Shown: positions 7,480-14,473 of the stretch, in pieces
Layout: every line of letters starts with the position of its first letter
How positions within the stretch are numbered: the stretch's first letter is position 1
Source of the DNA: UBA11996 sp964394975
GTDB taxonomy: Bacteria > Chloroflexota > Dehalococcoidia > Lucifugimonadales > UBA826
Direction: 5' to 3'
Assembly (NCBI GenBank): GCA_964394975.1
Contig: CAYMZR010000025.1
Location: 1 to 23,238 of the forward strand
Length of the DNA: 23,238 nt
The notes under the pieces: generated by a model
What the model was told of the DNA's origin: nothing
What the model saw: only the letters and a program-made list of their open reading frames with translations
Databases searched by the model: none
Position numbers and translations under genes: made by a program

Positions 7480-8007
7480 ATGAACAAATTCGTTCTATTG
7501 GCCATAATAGTTGCCTTAATATACACAGCATGTACCAGTGAAAAGGCATCTGACACTAATACGAAAATAAGCAATCTTGAGCATGGGTCTCCTGCGGAAG
7601 CATTGCCGTACTTTGAATTAACGACTCCAACCGGGAAAATCACTTCAGAGCAATTATTAGCAGATAACAGACCTGAATTCTTACTATTTATCTCTCCCAA
7701 TTGAGGTACGTGTATTTCCGAGTTACGGAAATTGGCCAAATCGGACGGGGGCCTTTCCACCTTAGCCAATGTTTACATAATTGGAATGAACCCAGGTTAT
7801 ACGATCAAACAACTGAAAGGCATGGCACCCCCAAAGCCTGAATGGATCTATGCTCTACCAACTGACACTGACACTTTAAATTCAATCACCGGCTTAACCA
7901 GATCGACAAAAATCTTGGTAGATGACAAAAACATGATCCTTGAAAGGTACCGGATGGGAGACTGGAAACTTTCTGATTGGATAGAGATATTCGAAGACAG
8001 TAGCTAA
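7480..8007 (+). CDS. Candidate selenocysteine-containing thioredoxin-like lipoprotein (in-frame TGA at codon 75)
   Basis: The two halves, 7480-7701 and 7705-8007, are in the same frame and are separated by a single TGA at 7702-7704; read through, they give 175 residues. The N terminus is a signal peptide of about 17 residues with a Cys18 lipobox (IYTAC), so the protein should be exported and lipid-anchored. The next part resembles TlpA/peroxiredoxin-like proteins: YFELTTPTGKITSEQL, then a strand FLLFISPN, then TGA-G-T-C. The TGA sits exactly where the first Cys of the redox CXXC motif is expected, giving U75-G-T-C78. The distal part continues the fold (TKILVDDKNMILERYRMGDW), with Ser142 at the usual cis-Pro position. 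It starts 4 bp after glmS. Alternatives are a pseudogene with one nonsense mutation or a sequencing error. Confidence 0.7.
7702..7732 (+). promoter_or_regulatory. Putative bacterial SECIS element (UGA plus downstream hairpin)
   Basis: The UGA at 7702-7704 is followed by a perfect 7-bp stem, 7714-7720 (ATTTCCG) with 7726-7732 (CGGAAAT). The stem closes the 5-nt loop AGTTA. The loop begins 16 nt after the UGA and has G at its second position. These dimensions fit the bacterial SECIS consensus as I recall it: a loop 16-37 nt after UGA, a short apical loop, and G in its first two bases, where SelB binds. The whole stem is coding. Confidence 0.6.
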
Positions 8008-8160
8008 TAGATAGTCCATCTTTGTTGCCTTCTACAAGGTAACGTTGATTACCTACTCTCCCTTGAATCATCGAGGTCCATTAATGCCATTTAAATCCTC
8101 AAAGTAAGTCCTAAGCTGGACTAGAAACATTCTTATCCAATGGGGTAACATCAAGTCATC

Positions 8161-8826
8161 ATGGAGAAAGAACTCGATTCCGGAAACATACAAGACGAAC
8201 TTCGTCAATCACAAATGGACATCCGACACTTGAGTGAAAGTGTCCAAGCACTCCGTGAAGAATTAGAAACTCAAAATTACGAAAAAGATCAAAATGTTCA
8301 GTCTGCTAGGATGGAAGGGGTCGACGAAGTTGCTCAACTTAAAGAAACGATTAGGTCACTACGCGAAGAACTTCAAAATTTACAATTTGAAAAAACTCAG
8401 TCAATAGAGAGATTGCATAGCGAATATGCTGAAGAAATGCAGCAGCTAAGGGAGACTGCCAGCGCCCTTCGCACTGAACTTGAGGAGCTTAAATTCCAGA
8501 GAGAAAGAGACGTTCAAAAAGCTATTTCTGATTCAGCAATAGAAAGCGATCAATTAAGAGCTACTGCGAGTGCATTAAGACAAGAGTTAGAAGACCTCCG
8601 CTTTAATAAGGACAATGAGGTACAAAAAGCAATTACTGGCGGTCAGGACGAAATTTCCAACCTGAGGGAAACATCAGCTTCTTTGAGAAGTAACATAGAG
8701 ACCTTAAAGAGTGAATATGAACAAAAGATTCATGACATTGAAAGAGATGCTTTTAACGAAAAAGCGCAACTAACTGAAACTATTTTCACTTTACGGACAT
8801 CCTTAGAAAGTAACCCCAACAACTAA
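8161..8826 (+). CDS. Coiled-coil protein of 36-residue repeats
   Basis: This 221-residue, highly charged, almost entirely helical protein has no signal peptide, membrane segment or Cys. From residue 31 it is built of five consecutive 36-residue units plus a partial sixth. Each starts with LR-x-E-L or similar and ends with L-[RKT]-[EA]-T followed by two or three small or polar residues. The first 30 residues look like a degenerate unit. I do not recognise a family beyond a generic coiled coil. It lies 58 bp before the adenylate cyclase gene on the same strand and may be co-transcribed, so a scaffold or assembly partner of the cyclase is a possibility but no more. The SD before ATG 8161 is weak. 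Confidence 0.8.
   Translation: MEKELDSGNIQDELRQSQMDIRHLSESVQALREELETQNYEKDQNVQSARMEGVDEVAQLKETIRSLREELQNLQFEKTQSIERLHSEYAEEMQQLRETASALRTELEELKFQRERDVQKAISDSAIESDQLRATASALRQELEDLRFNKDNEVQKAITGGQDEISNLRETSASLRSNIETLKSEYEQKIHDIERDAFNEKAQLTETIFTLRTSLESNPNN
8251..8823 (+). repeat. Intragenic 108-bp tandem repeat (36 codons), five copies plus a partial one
   Basis: The units are 8251-8358, 8359-8466, 8467-8574, 8575-8682 and 8683-8790, with a partial unit at 8791-8823. All five full copies are exactly 108 bp with no indels. They are well diverged in DNA sequence, so they are old. Conserved positions are the opening LR..L and the leucine at unit position 30 followed by a short Thr/Ser-rich ending. 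Confidence 0.8.
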
Positions 8827-8884
8827 CAAACAGGTACATTTTACTAAATAGCCAACTTTTATCATTCCTAATAAAGGTGTAGTT

Positions 8885-11125
8885 ATGACAAATAACTCAG
8901 AATCTTCAGACAGAGCTGAAATGCTATTAAATATTTCAAGACGGGTAGCTCATGATGAATCAATCGAAGACATAATTGCGTCCATCATTGAAGTGACTAC
9001 ATGGGAATTGAAAGCTGAAAGAGGTTCCTTATTTTTAAACGATACAGGCACCAACGAACTATACACTCGGTACGCACAGGGAAATAATCTGAGAGAAATA
9101 CGTATTCACAATAAAAGTGGTATTGCAGGGTCCGTTTTCCAGTCAGGCGTAGGTGAAATAATCCACGATGCCTACAGTGACGAACGTTTCAATTCTGCTG
9201 TGGACCAACAGACGGGATATATCACCAAAAATATTCTTTGCGCTCCTGTAAAAACCTTGAATGGGGTCGTTATTGGCAGTGCCGAAGTATTAAATAAAAA
9301 ATCAGGCCGGTTTACTAAAAAAGATCTTGAACTTTTAGAAGCCATGACGGAACAGGCCAGCATAGCCCTCCAAAGTGCTCAATTCGTGGAACAAATGCAA
9401 AAGAATCGAGAGGAAGAAAGAAAACTTCTTGATGTAGTTTCAGAAGTGACTGCTGAAATCGATCTTCCTACGATGCTTAGCAAAGTTATGGGCGAAGCAA
9501 CAAAGATGCTAAATGCAGATAGATCTTCTATATTTCTCAATGATCCTAAAACTAATGAATTATGGTTACAAATTGGGGATGGTTTAGAAAGTACTCAAAT
9601 AAGATTTCCCAACCACCTGGGTATAGCCGGCACTGTTTTTACCTCTGGTGAAACGATCAATATCCCGCATGCCTACGCAGACCTAAGATTCAACCCCGAC
9701 TTTGACAAACAAACCGGATATTTCACTAGATCAATTCTTTGCGTTCCCATTATAAACAAGGATCGTGTAATTCTCGGAGTCACTCAAGTCCTGAACAAAA
9801 GAGGAGGTCCTTTTACGGAGGAGGACGAGCAAAGGCTGAAAGCATTTACTGCGCAAATATCTGTGGGTCTGGAAAACGCACAGCTTTTTGCCGATGTCCA
9901 GAACATGAAAAACTACAACGACAGCATTCTGCAAAGTGCGGCTTCTGGTGTTATTACCTTAGACGAAGATGAAAAAATCATAACCTGTAATGATGCAGGT
10001 CTACGAATATTAAACATAACTGAACAAGAAATACTCCAGAAACCGGCAGTAGATTTTTTCGTTGGTGAAAATGAGTGGTTGATGGAGCGTATAAGCAAAG
10101 TTCAAGAAGAACAACAGACGGACACCTTTGTAGATGCTTCATACCAATCCGGGGATGAAACATTGTCATTGAACGGCACTGTCGCGCCGCTCATTAGCAC
10201 CGATGAAAAAAAACTAGGTGTGATGGTAATGTTGGAAGACATTAGTACAGAAAAGAGAATGAAATCCACCATGTCTCGTTACATGGATCCAGGCCTAGCT
10301 GATCAACTAATGGAAGGAAATGACAATCTGGGTGGAGAAGAAAAAAAGGCAACTATTCTTTTTTCCGATGTCAGAGGTTTTACCACCATAACTGAACAGT
10401 TAGGTGCCCAAGGAACGGTTCAATTATTGAATGATTATTTCTCCATCATGGTCGACTCAATAACAAACCAAGGTGGTATGCTGGACAAATTCATTGGCGA
10501 TGCAATAATGGCCGCTTTTGGACTACCATTTACTACTGACGATGATGAAGACAGAGCTCTGAGAGCCTCAATAGAAATGATAACCAACCTGTGGGAGTGG
10601 AATAAAGTCAGGGCAGAAAACGGTTTGCCACCCGTGGAAATGGGTATTGGGCTAAATACAGATACTGTAGTATCTGGAAACATCGGGTCTCCAAAACGAA
10701 TGGACTACACAGTAATTGGAGATGGAGTTAACTTAGCTGCGAGATTAGAATCTGCCTGTAAACAATATGCTGCAAGAATTCTCGTAAGTGAATTTACCCA
10801 CTCCAATCTAAAGGGGGTTTACAGGTCTCGGGAAATTGACAAAGTTATTGTCAAAGGTAAAACCGAACCGGTGGGGATATATGAAGTACTGGATTTTCAT
10901 ACTTCTGAGACTTTCCCTAACGTAATGGAAGTTTTGAATTACTTTAAAGACGGTTTGGAAAAATACAGGGTAGGTGACTGGGATCCGGCAATAAAATCCT
11001 TTAAGGAGGGTAAGAAACTAAACCCGACTGACTATATAACTGAGATGTACATAGATCGCTGCGAAACCCTCAAAGCAGATCCACCAAAAGACTGGGACGG
11101 CGTCTGGGTAATGACGTCAAAATAA
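8885..11125 (+). CDS. GAF-GAF-PAS class III adenylate cyclase
   Basis: This 746-residue soluble signalling protein should make cAMP from ATP. GAF1 covers about residues 10-170, GAF2 about 185-340, PAS about 345-460, the cyclase domain about 485-670, and a TPR-like helical tail about 677-725. Cyclase residues are complete: metal Asp D495 (FSDVRGFT) and D539 (FIGDAIMAAFG), adenine-selecting K535 and D607 (MDYTVIGD), and transition-state N616 and R620. GAF2 has the full cyclic-nucleotide NKFDE motif (N304, K305, F310, D314, E315). GAF1 has the same pattern but Leu148 instead of Glu. This layout resembles cyanobacterial CyaB1/CyaB2, whose GAF domains bind cAMP in positive feedback. AAAGG at 8873-8877 is a good SD for ATG 8885. 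No membrane helices are seen. Confidence 0.93.
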   Translation: MTNNSESSDRAEMLLNISRRVAHDESIEDIIASIIEVTTWELKAERGSLFLNDTGTNELYTRYAQGNNLREIRIHNKSGIAGSVFQSGVGEIIHDAYSDERFNSAVDQQTGYITKNILCAPVKTLNGVVIGSAEVLNKKSGRFTKKDLELLEAMTEQASIALQSAQFVEQMQKNREEERKLLDVVSEVTAEIDLPTMLSKVMGEATKMLNADRSSIFLNDPKTNELWLQIGDGLESTQIRFPNHLGIAGTVFTSGETINIPHAYADLRFNPDFDKQTGYFTRSILCVPIINKDRVILGVTQVLNKRGGPFTEEDEQRLKAFTAQISVGLENAQLFADVQNMKNYNDSILQSAASGVITLDEDEKIITCNDAGLRILNITEQEILQKPAVDFFVGENEWLMERISKVQEEQQTDTFVDASYQSGDETLSLNGTVAPLISTDEKKLGVMVMLEDISTEKRMKSTMSRYMDPGLADQLMEGNDNLGGEEKKATILFSDVRGFTTITEQLGAQGTVQLLNDYFSIMVDSITNQGGMLDKFIGDAIMAAFGLPFTTDDDEDRALRASIEMITNLWEWNKVRAENGLPPVEMGIGLNTDTVVSGNIGSPKRMDYTVIGDGVNLAARLESACKQYAARILVSEFTHSNLKGVYRSREIDKVIVKGKTEPVGIYEVLDFHTSETFPNVMEVLNYFKDGLEKYRVGDWDPAIKSFKEGKKLNPTDYITEMYIDRCETLKADPPKDWDGVWVMTSK

Positions 11126-11203
11126 CATCAAAATTGATCTAGTTTGGTTGAACGAAATTATATGCTGTGCTAAGTTTGGCTAACTTTTAACGGGAGATTT
11201 ACT

Positions 11204-11425
11204 GTGTTACCACATGTATCAAAATTTGGAATTTATTTTAATTCTGCAGAGGGAAAAGTCGTCAGGATCACTTCCCCTTATTGGTTTCCACCTGAGCCAG
11301 AATGGGAGTATGTAACTAATGAGGTAAATGCAACCCTTCTGAATATTAGAGAAATGATAAAGGAACAAGGATTGTCCGATACAAGTGATTCAGTTACCTG
11401 GGGACGCATTCCACTCCTGGACTGA
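11204..11425 (+). CDS. Small conserved-looking hypothetical protein, 73 residues
   Basis: The start is GTG at 11204, with GGGAG (11192-11196) 7 nt upstream, which supports real translation. The product is soluble and acidic-aromatic, with a segment rich in Trp, Tyr and Pro (SPYWFPPEPEWEY), followed by one amphipathic helix (TNEVNATLLNIREMIKEQG). There are no Cys or His clusters and no recognised domain. It follows the cyclase gene after 78 bp and precedes another small gene and the amidase on the same strand. Function unknown. Confidence 0.6.
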   Translation: MLPHVSKFGIYFNSAEGKVVRITSPYWFPPEPEWEYVTNEVNATLLNIREMIKEQGLSDTSDSVTWGRIPLLD

Positions 11426-11446
11426 TTTTGGGAAATCGCTAAAAGC

Positions 11447-11632
11447 ATGTCATATGATAACGAATTCACCGCAGGGCTCCGTAACCGACTCTCTGACTTT
11501 TCAATAGACTCAGAGCAATGGGAAATATTAAAGCCACTTTCAGAAGCATCCTACAGCTCAGTAAGGATGCTTGACGAAATATTGACATTAGAAACTGTAT
11601 CTGCTGCTGTTTTTAGTATGGTGAAGGCTTAA
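11447..11632 (+). CDS. Small helical protein before the amidase, possible GatC/AtzG-like partner
   Basis: This 61-residue, all-helical acidic protein ends 2 bp before the amidase start. Size, position and pattern resemble the short GatC or AtzG-type (DUF4089-like) polypeptides that wrap around GatA-fold amidases: a DSEQWEILKPLSEAS helix, then a second helix, then an LETVSAAVF ending like the usual PA-x-VF tail. That assignment is inferred from pattern and context, since similarity in such short proteins is weak. The SD is poor (GGGAA at 11430, 12 nt away), so translation may be coupled to the upstream small gene. It could instead be an unrelated small protein. Confidence 0.55.
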   Translation: MSYDNEFTAGLRNRLSDFSIDSEQWEILKPLSEASYSSVRMLDEILTLETVSAAVFSMVKA

Positions 11633-11634
11633 TT

Positions 11635-13041
11635 TTGGATAATTTATACAAACTTACCATTAGTGAAGCCTCCAATCTTCTCAGCAAAAAAGAACTTTCC
11701 CCAGTAGATCTTGTAAAGTCACATTTAACTAGAATAAAAGAGACTGAAAACAAGCTTAATTCCTTTATAACCGTCCTGGAAGACATTGCCATTAAATCAT
11801 CGACTCAGGCTGAAAAGGAAATTTTATCAGGTGAATGGAAGGGAGATCTACATGGTATCCCCATCGGACTCAAAGATCTGTATTTCACAAAAGGTATACC
11901 CACTACAGTAGGATCTGAGATATATAAAAATTTTGTTCCCGGATATGATGCTAGCGTCACTAGTAACCTTACTGAAGCTGGTGCGATTCTTCTCGGAAAG
12001 TTACAAATGCATGAATTTGCACTTGGCACCACAAGCCACAATCCTCACTACGGTTCTGCTAGGAATCCTTGGAATACTGAATGCGTCACCGGGGGGTCAA
12101 GTGGAGGATCAGGATCCTCAGTATCAGCAGGGCAATGTATGGGAGCTCTAGGCAGTGATACAGGAGGGTCTATACGGATCCCTTCTGCGCTTTGCGGAAT
12201 CGTTGGAATGAAACCTACTTTTGGAAGAGTCTCCAGACATGGGGTATTCCCTCTAAGTAATTCTTTAGACACTGTAGGGCCAATGACTAGAACAGTTGAG
12301 GATAACGCTATAATGCTCAACGCAATATCTGGACATGACGAACGTGATCCTTATTCAGCGAAAGTCGAAGTTTCTGACTTCAAAGCTCATCTAGAAGAAG
12401 ATATCACCAACCTGAAAATTGCCCGCCCAAGAACGTATTTTTACGATGTGATAGATAAAGAAGTTTTGGAATTCATTGATAAAGCATGTGAGCAATTTGA
12501 AAACCTTGGAGCGGAAGTTGAGGAGATCGACCTTCCAATACTTAATCACACATTGGCGATATCTGGCACCATACTCCTAACAGAGGCCGCTGAAATCCAT
12601 TCAGAAAACTTAAAGACACAGTCTGGATTAATAGGAGACGACGTAAAACTTCGACTCCAGCAAGGAGCTTTAACCTCCGGCGTAGACTATGTTAAGAGCC
12701 AAAGAGGAAGAAGTGTTTACAATCAAAAAATAAACGGATTATTTGAAATCTATGACATTTTACTAGCCCCGACCGTGCCAAGTGGTGCACCCTTTATCGA
12801 AGATGATTCAATAGATATAAATGGAACCCAAGAATTAGTAGGACCACTGATGGCGAGATTAACTCGTCCCCAAAACATCACTGGTTTACCCACCATTTCT
12901 ATCCCTATCGGTCTCACTTCAAAACAGTTGCCCGTTGGAATGCAATTGACCTCTCAAGCATTTCAAGAAGGATTTCTTTACAACGTGGCATATCAATTTG
13001 AAAAAGTATCAACCATGAAAAATATATTTCCCCCTGTGTGA
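11635..13041 (+). CDS. Amidase signature family enzyme (GatA/AtzE-like)
   Basis: This 468-residue hydrolase carries the complete Ser-cisSer-Lys triad: K80 (GIPIGLKD), S155 (GGSSGGSG) and S179 (GSDTGGSIRIP). These are the positions used by GatA. Family members cleave amides, ureas or carbamates, or release ammonia from Gln for tRNA amidation. The C-terminal NITGLPTISIPIG motif is also typical. No gatB is nearby, so a stand-alone amidase of unknown substrate is at least as likely as GatA. The start is TTG at 11635, 2 bp after the preceding stop; no ATG fits the conserved N terminus. Translation is probably coupled to the small upstream gene. Confidence 0.88.
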   Translation: MDNLYKLTISEASNLLSKKELSPVDLVKSHLTRIKETENKLNSFITVLEDIAIKSSTQAEKEILSGEWKGDLHGIPIGLKDLYFTKGIPTTVGSEIYKNFVPGYDASVTSNLTEAGAILLGKLQMHEFALGTTSHNPHYGSARNPWNTECVTGGSSGGSGSSVSAGQCMGALGSDTGGSIRIPSALCGIVGMKPTFGRVSRHGVFPLSNSLDTVGPMTRTVEDNAIMLNAISGHDERDPYSAKVEVSDFKAHLEEDITNLKIARPRTYFYDVIDKEVLEFIDKACEQFENLGAEVEEIDLPILNHTLAISGTILLTEAAEIHSENLKTQSGLIGDDVKLRLQQGALTSGVDYVKSQRGRSVYNQKINGLFEIYDILLAPTVPSGAPFIEDDSIDINGTQELVGPLMARLTRPQNITGLPTISIPIGLTSKQLPVGMQLTSQAFQEGFLYNVAYQFEKVSTMKNIFPPV

Positions 13042-13086
13042 AAATAGCAGCAGATAAATACAATAAGGTTTTGGAGGAAATAATTT

Positions 13087-14001
13087 ATGAGTACTGAGCA
13101 AAATCAAGGACTATCCCTATACGAGGCTGCACGGGAAGTGGGAGTCACGTTTGAAAAAGAATGGAAGCCCGAAAATAAATCGGTAGAAGTAAATGGCATG
13201 AAGTTCAGTTATTTAGAGTGGGGAAATCCTTCCAATCCACTTATGGTTTTACTCCACGGGTTTGCACAGCAGTCACATTCCTGGGATTTTGTTGCACTAT
13301 CGTTTGCTGACCGATATCAAATTATCGCATTAGACCAGAGAGGTCATGGAGATAGCGATTGGGCTTCTGATGGGGACTACACACCTGAAACACAACAAAA
13401 AGACATTGAGGCTATAGTTGATAAACTAGGGTTAAGTGAATTTGTTTTGATGGGTCTATCAATGGGGGGCAGAAACTCATTTACTTACGCCGCATCAAAC
13501 CCTGACAAAGTAAAGGCTTTAATAATCGTCGATGCTGGTCCAGAGAATGTAAGAGCAGGCACCCAGAACATAAGAAATTTTGTGGAACAAGACGATGAAC
13601 TAGATTCGATAGACGCCTTCGTAGACCGGGTTGTCAAATACAACCCAAGAAGAGATCCCGTGCAAATAAGAGGCAGTATCGTCAATAATTTGAAAGAACT
13701 GCCAAACGGAAAATGGACATGGAAATATGACAGGGTCCTAAGATCGCCAGGGAGAATGGGGCGTCCTCAAGACCCTGAAATGACCAACCGCCTTTGGGGA
13801 TATCTTGAAAATTTGCGGTGTCCTACTCTGGTCGTCAGAGGAGATAAAAGCGACATAATAGCTACCGAGACCGCTGACAACATGATCAATAGAATCCCTG
13901 GCGGCAACTTAGCTATCGTAGAAAACGCAGGTCATCTAGTAATGGGTGATAATCCTTCCGGTTTTGAGAAGGCCGTCACTGCATTTATTAAATCTGTTTA
14001 G
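13087..14001 (+). CDS. Alpha/beta hydrolase
   Basis: This 304-residue alpha/beta-hydrolase-fold enzyme has the oxyanion-hole motif LLHGFAQQSHSW at 55-66, the nucleophile elbow GLSMGGR with S125, the acid D256 (RGDKSDII) and H283 (ENAGHLVMGDNP). The DQRGHGDSDW stretch is typical of esterase/epoxide hydrolase-like members. It has no signal peptide and is probably cytosolic. The substrate is not predictable. GGAGG (13073-13077) lies 9 nt before ATG 13087, a strong SD. It follows the amidase after 45 bp and may share its transcript. Confidence 0.9.
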   Translation: MSTEQNQGLSLYEAAREVGVTFEKEWKPENKSVEVNGMKFSYLEWGNPSNPLMVLLHGFAQQSHSWDFVALSFADRYQIIALDQRGHGDSDWASDGDYTPETQQKDIEAIVDKLGLSEFVLMGLSMGGRNSFTYAASNPDKVKALIIVDAGPENVRAGTQNIRNFVEQDDELDSIDAFVDRVVKYNPRRDPVQIRGSIVNNLKELPNGKWTWKYDRVLRSPGRMGRPQDPEMTNRLWGYLENLRCPTLVVRGDKSDIIATETADNMINRIPGGNLAIVENAGHLVMGDNPSGFEKAVTAFIKSV

Positions 14002-14129
14002 CTGCAAAATCTCCCCAATATTTAATTTATAGTCGAATTATAAATTGCTACTCCGGGGATTGGATGTTACACTTTTTGCAAACTTAAATTAGTTAGATAA
14101 CAAGAAAGAGAGAAATCCAGGAGAACGGA
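14002..14129 (+). other. 128-bp leader region of rpsO with inverted repeats
   Basis: An 8-bp AT hairpin (14024-14031 with 14039-14046, 7-nt loop) sits inside a longer TCCCC/GGGGA pairing (14012-14016 with 14055-14059). CCAAT at 14015-14019 can alternatively pair with ATTGG at 14059-14063, excluding the TCCCC pairing. This could be an S15 autoregulatory leader or the hydrolase gene's 3' structure; no clear promoter boxes are seen. Confidence 0.3.
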
Positions 14130-14393
14130 TTGGATAGGGCTGATAAGGAAGCCGTCATTGCGGAATACCGCGTTCACGACAACGATACAGGGTCAACTGA
14201 GTCGCAAGTAGCGATACTAACATCGCGAATCAGTCAATTAACCCAGCATTTACGAGAGCACAATCACGACGAATCCACAAGAAGAGGTTTGCTGAAACTT
14301 GTAGGAAAACGCCGACGACTTTTACGATACCTAAACTCAGAAGATGTGGACAGGTATCGATCGTTAATAGCTAGGCTGGGTCTTAGGCGATAG
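14130..14393 (+). CDS. rpsO: 30S ribosomal protein S15
   Basis: This 87-residue protein is close to the usual 88-89 and fully collinear with bacterial S15. The conserved HDNDTGSTESQVAILT block is present, as are the HLREHNHDESTRRGL region and KRRRLLRYL. S15 binds the central domain of 16S rRNA early in 30S assembly. The start is TTG at 14130, with AGGAG (14119-14123) 6 nt upstream; it gives the expected N-terminal length. In many bacteria S15 represses its own mRNA through leader structure. The gene sits directly before pnp, the conserved rpsO-pnp order. Confidence 0.96.
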   Translation: MDRADKEAVIAEYRVHDNDTGSTESQVAILTSRISQLTQHLREHNHDESTRRGLLKLVGKRRRLLRYLNSEDVDRYRSLIARLGLRR

Positions 14394-14457
14394 TAACTCG
14401 CGCATCAACACCCCTTCGATATTTTCACACTTCCATCTGATCATCTGGTATTGCTCC

Positions 14458-14473
14458 AGGAGAAAATAACATT
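14458..14473 (+). promoter_or_regulatory. SD and ATT start codon of pnp
   Basis: AGGAG at 14458-14462 is followed by 8 nt and then ATT at 14471-14473. The frame from this ATT encodes ISVHNISRVIHGQELEFETG, the expected first strands of PNPase. No ATG, GTG or TTG exists in this frame between the upstream stop (14438) and the TTG at 14534, which would remove the conserved N terminus and has AGGA only 3 nt away. Confidence 0.7.

Noticed and set aside
7702..7704. TGA read as tryptophan (alternative genetic code)
   Set aside because: Trp is encoded by TGG throughout, and TGA ends other genes here (PHP gene at 623, small gene at 11425, amidase at 13041). Only this gene has an internal TGA.
7732..8007. 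Separate gene starting at TTG 7732
   Set aside because: It would begin inside the thioredoxin fold after the redox motif, has no SD sequence, and is in frame with the upstream lipoprotein half.
8037..8054. Hairpin AGGTAA/TTACCT after the lipoprotein gene as a terminator
   Set aside because: The stem is 6 bp with no T tract. The 153-bp gap 8008-8160 shows nothing else convincing.
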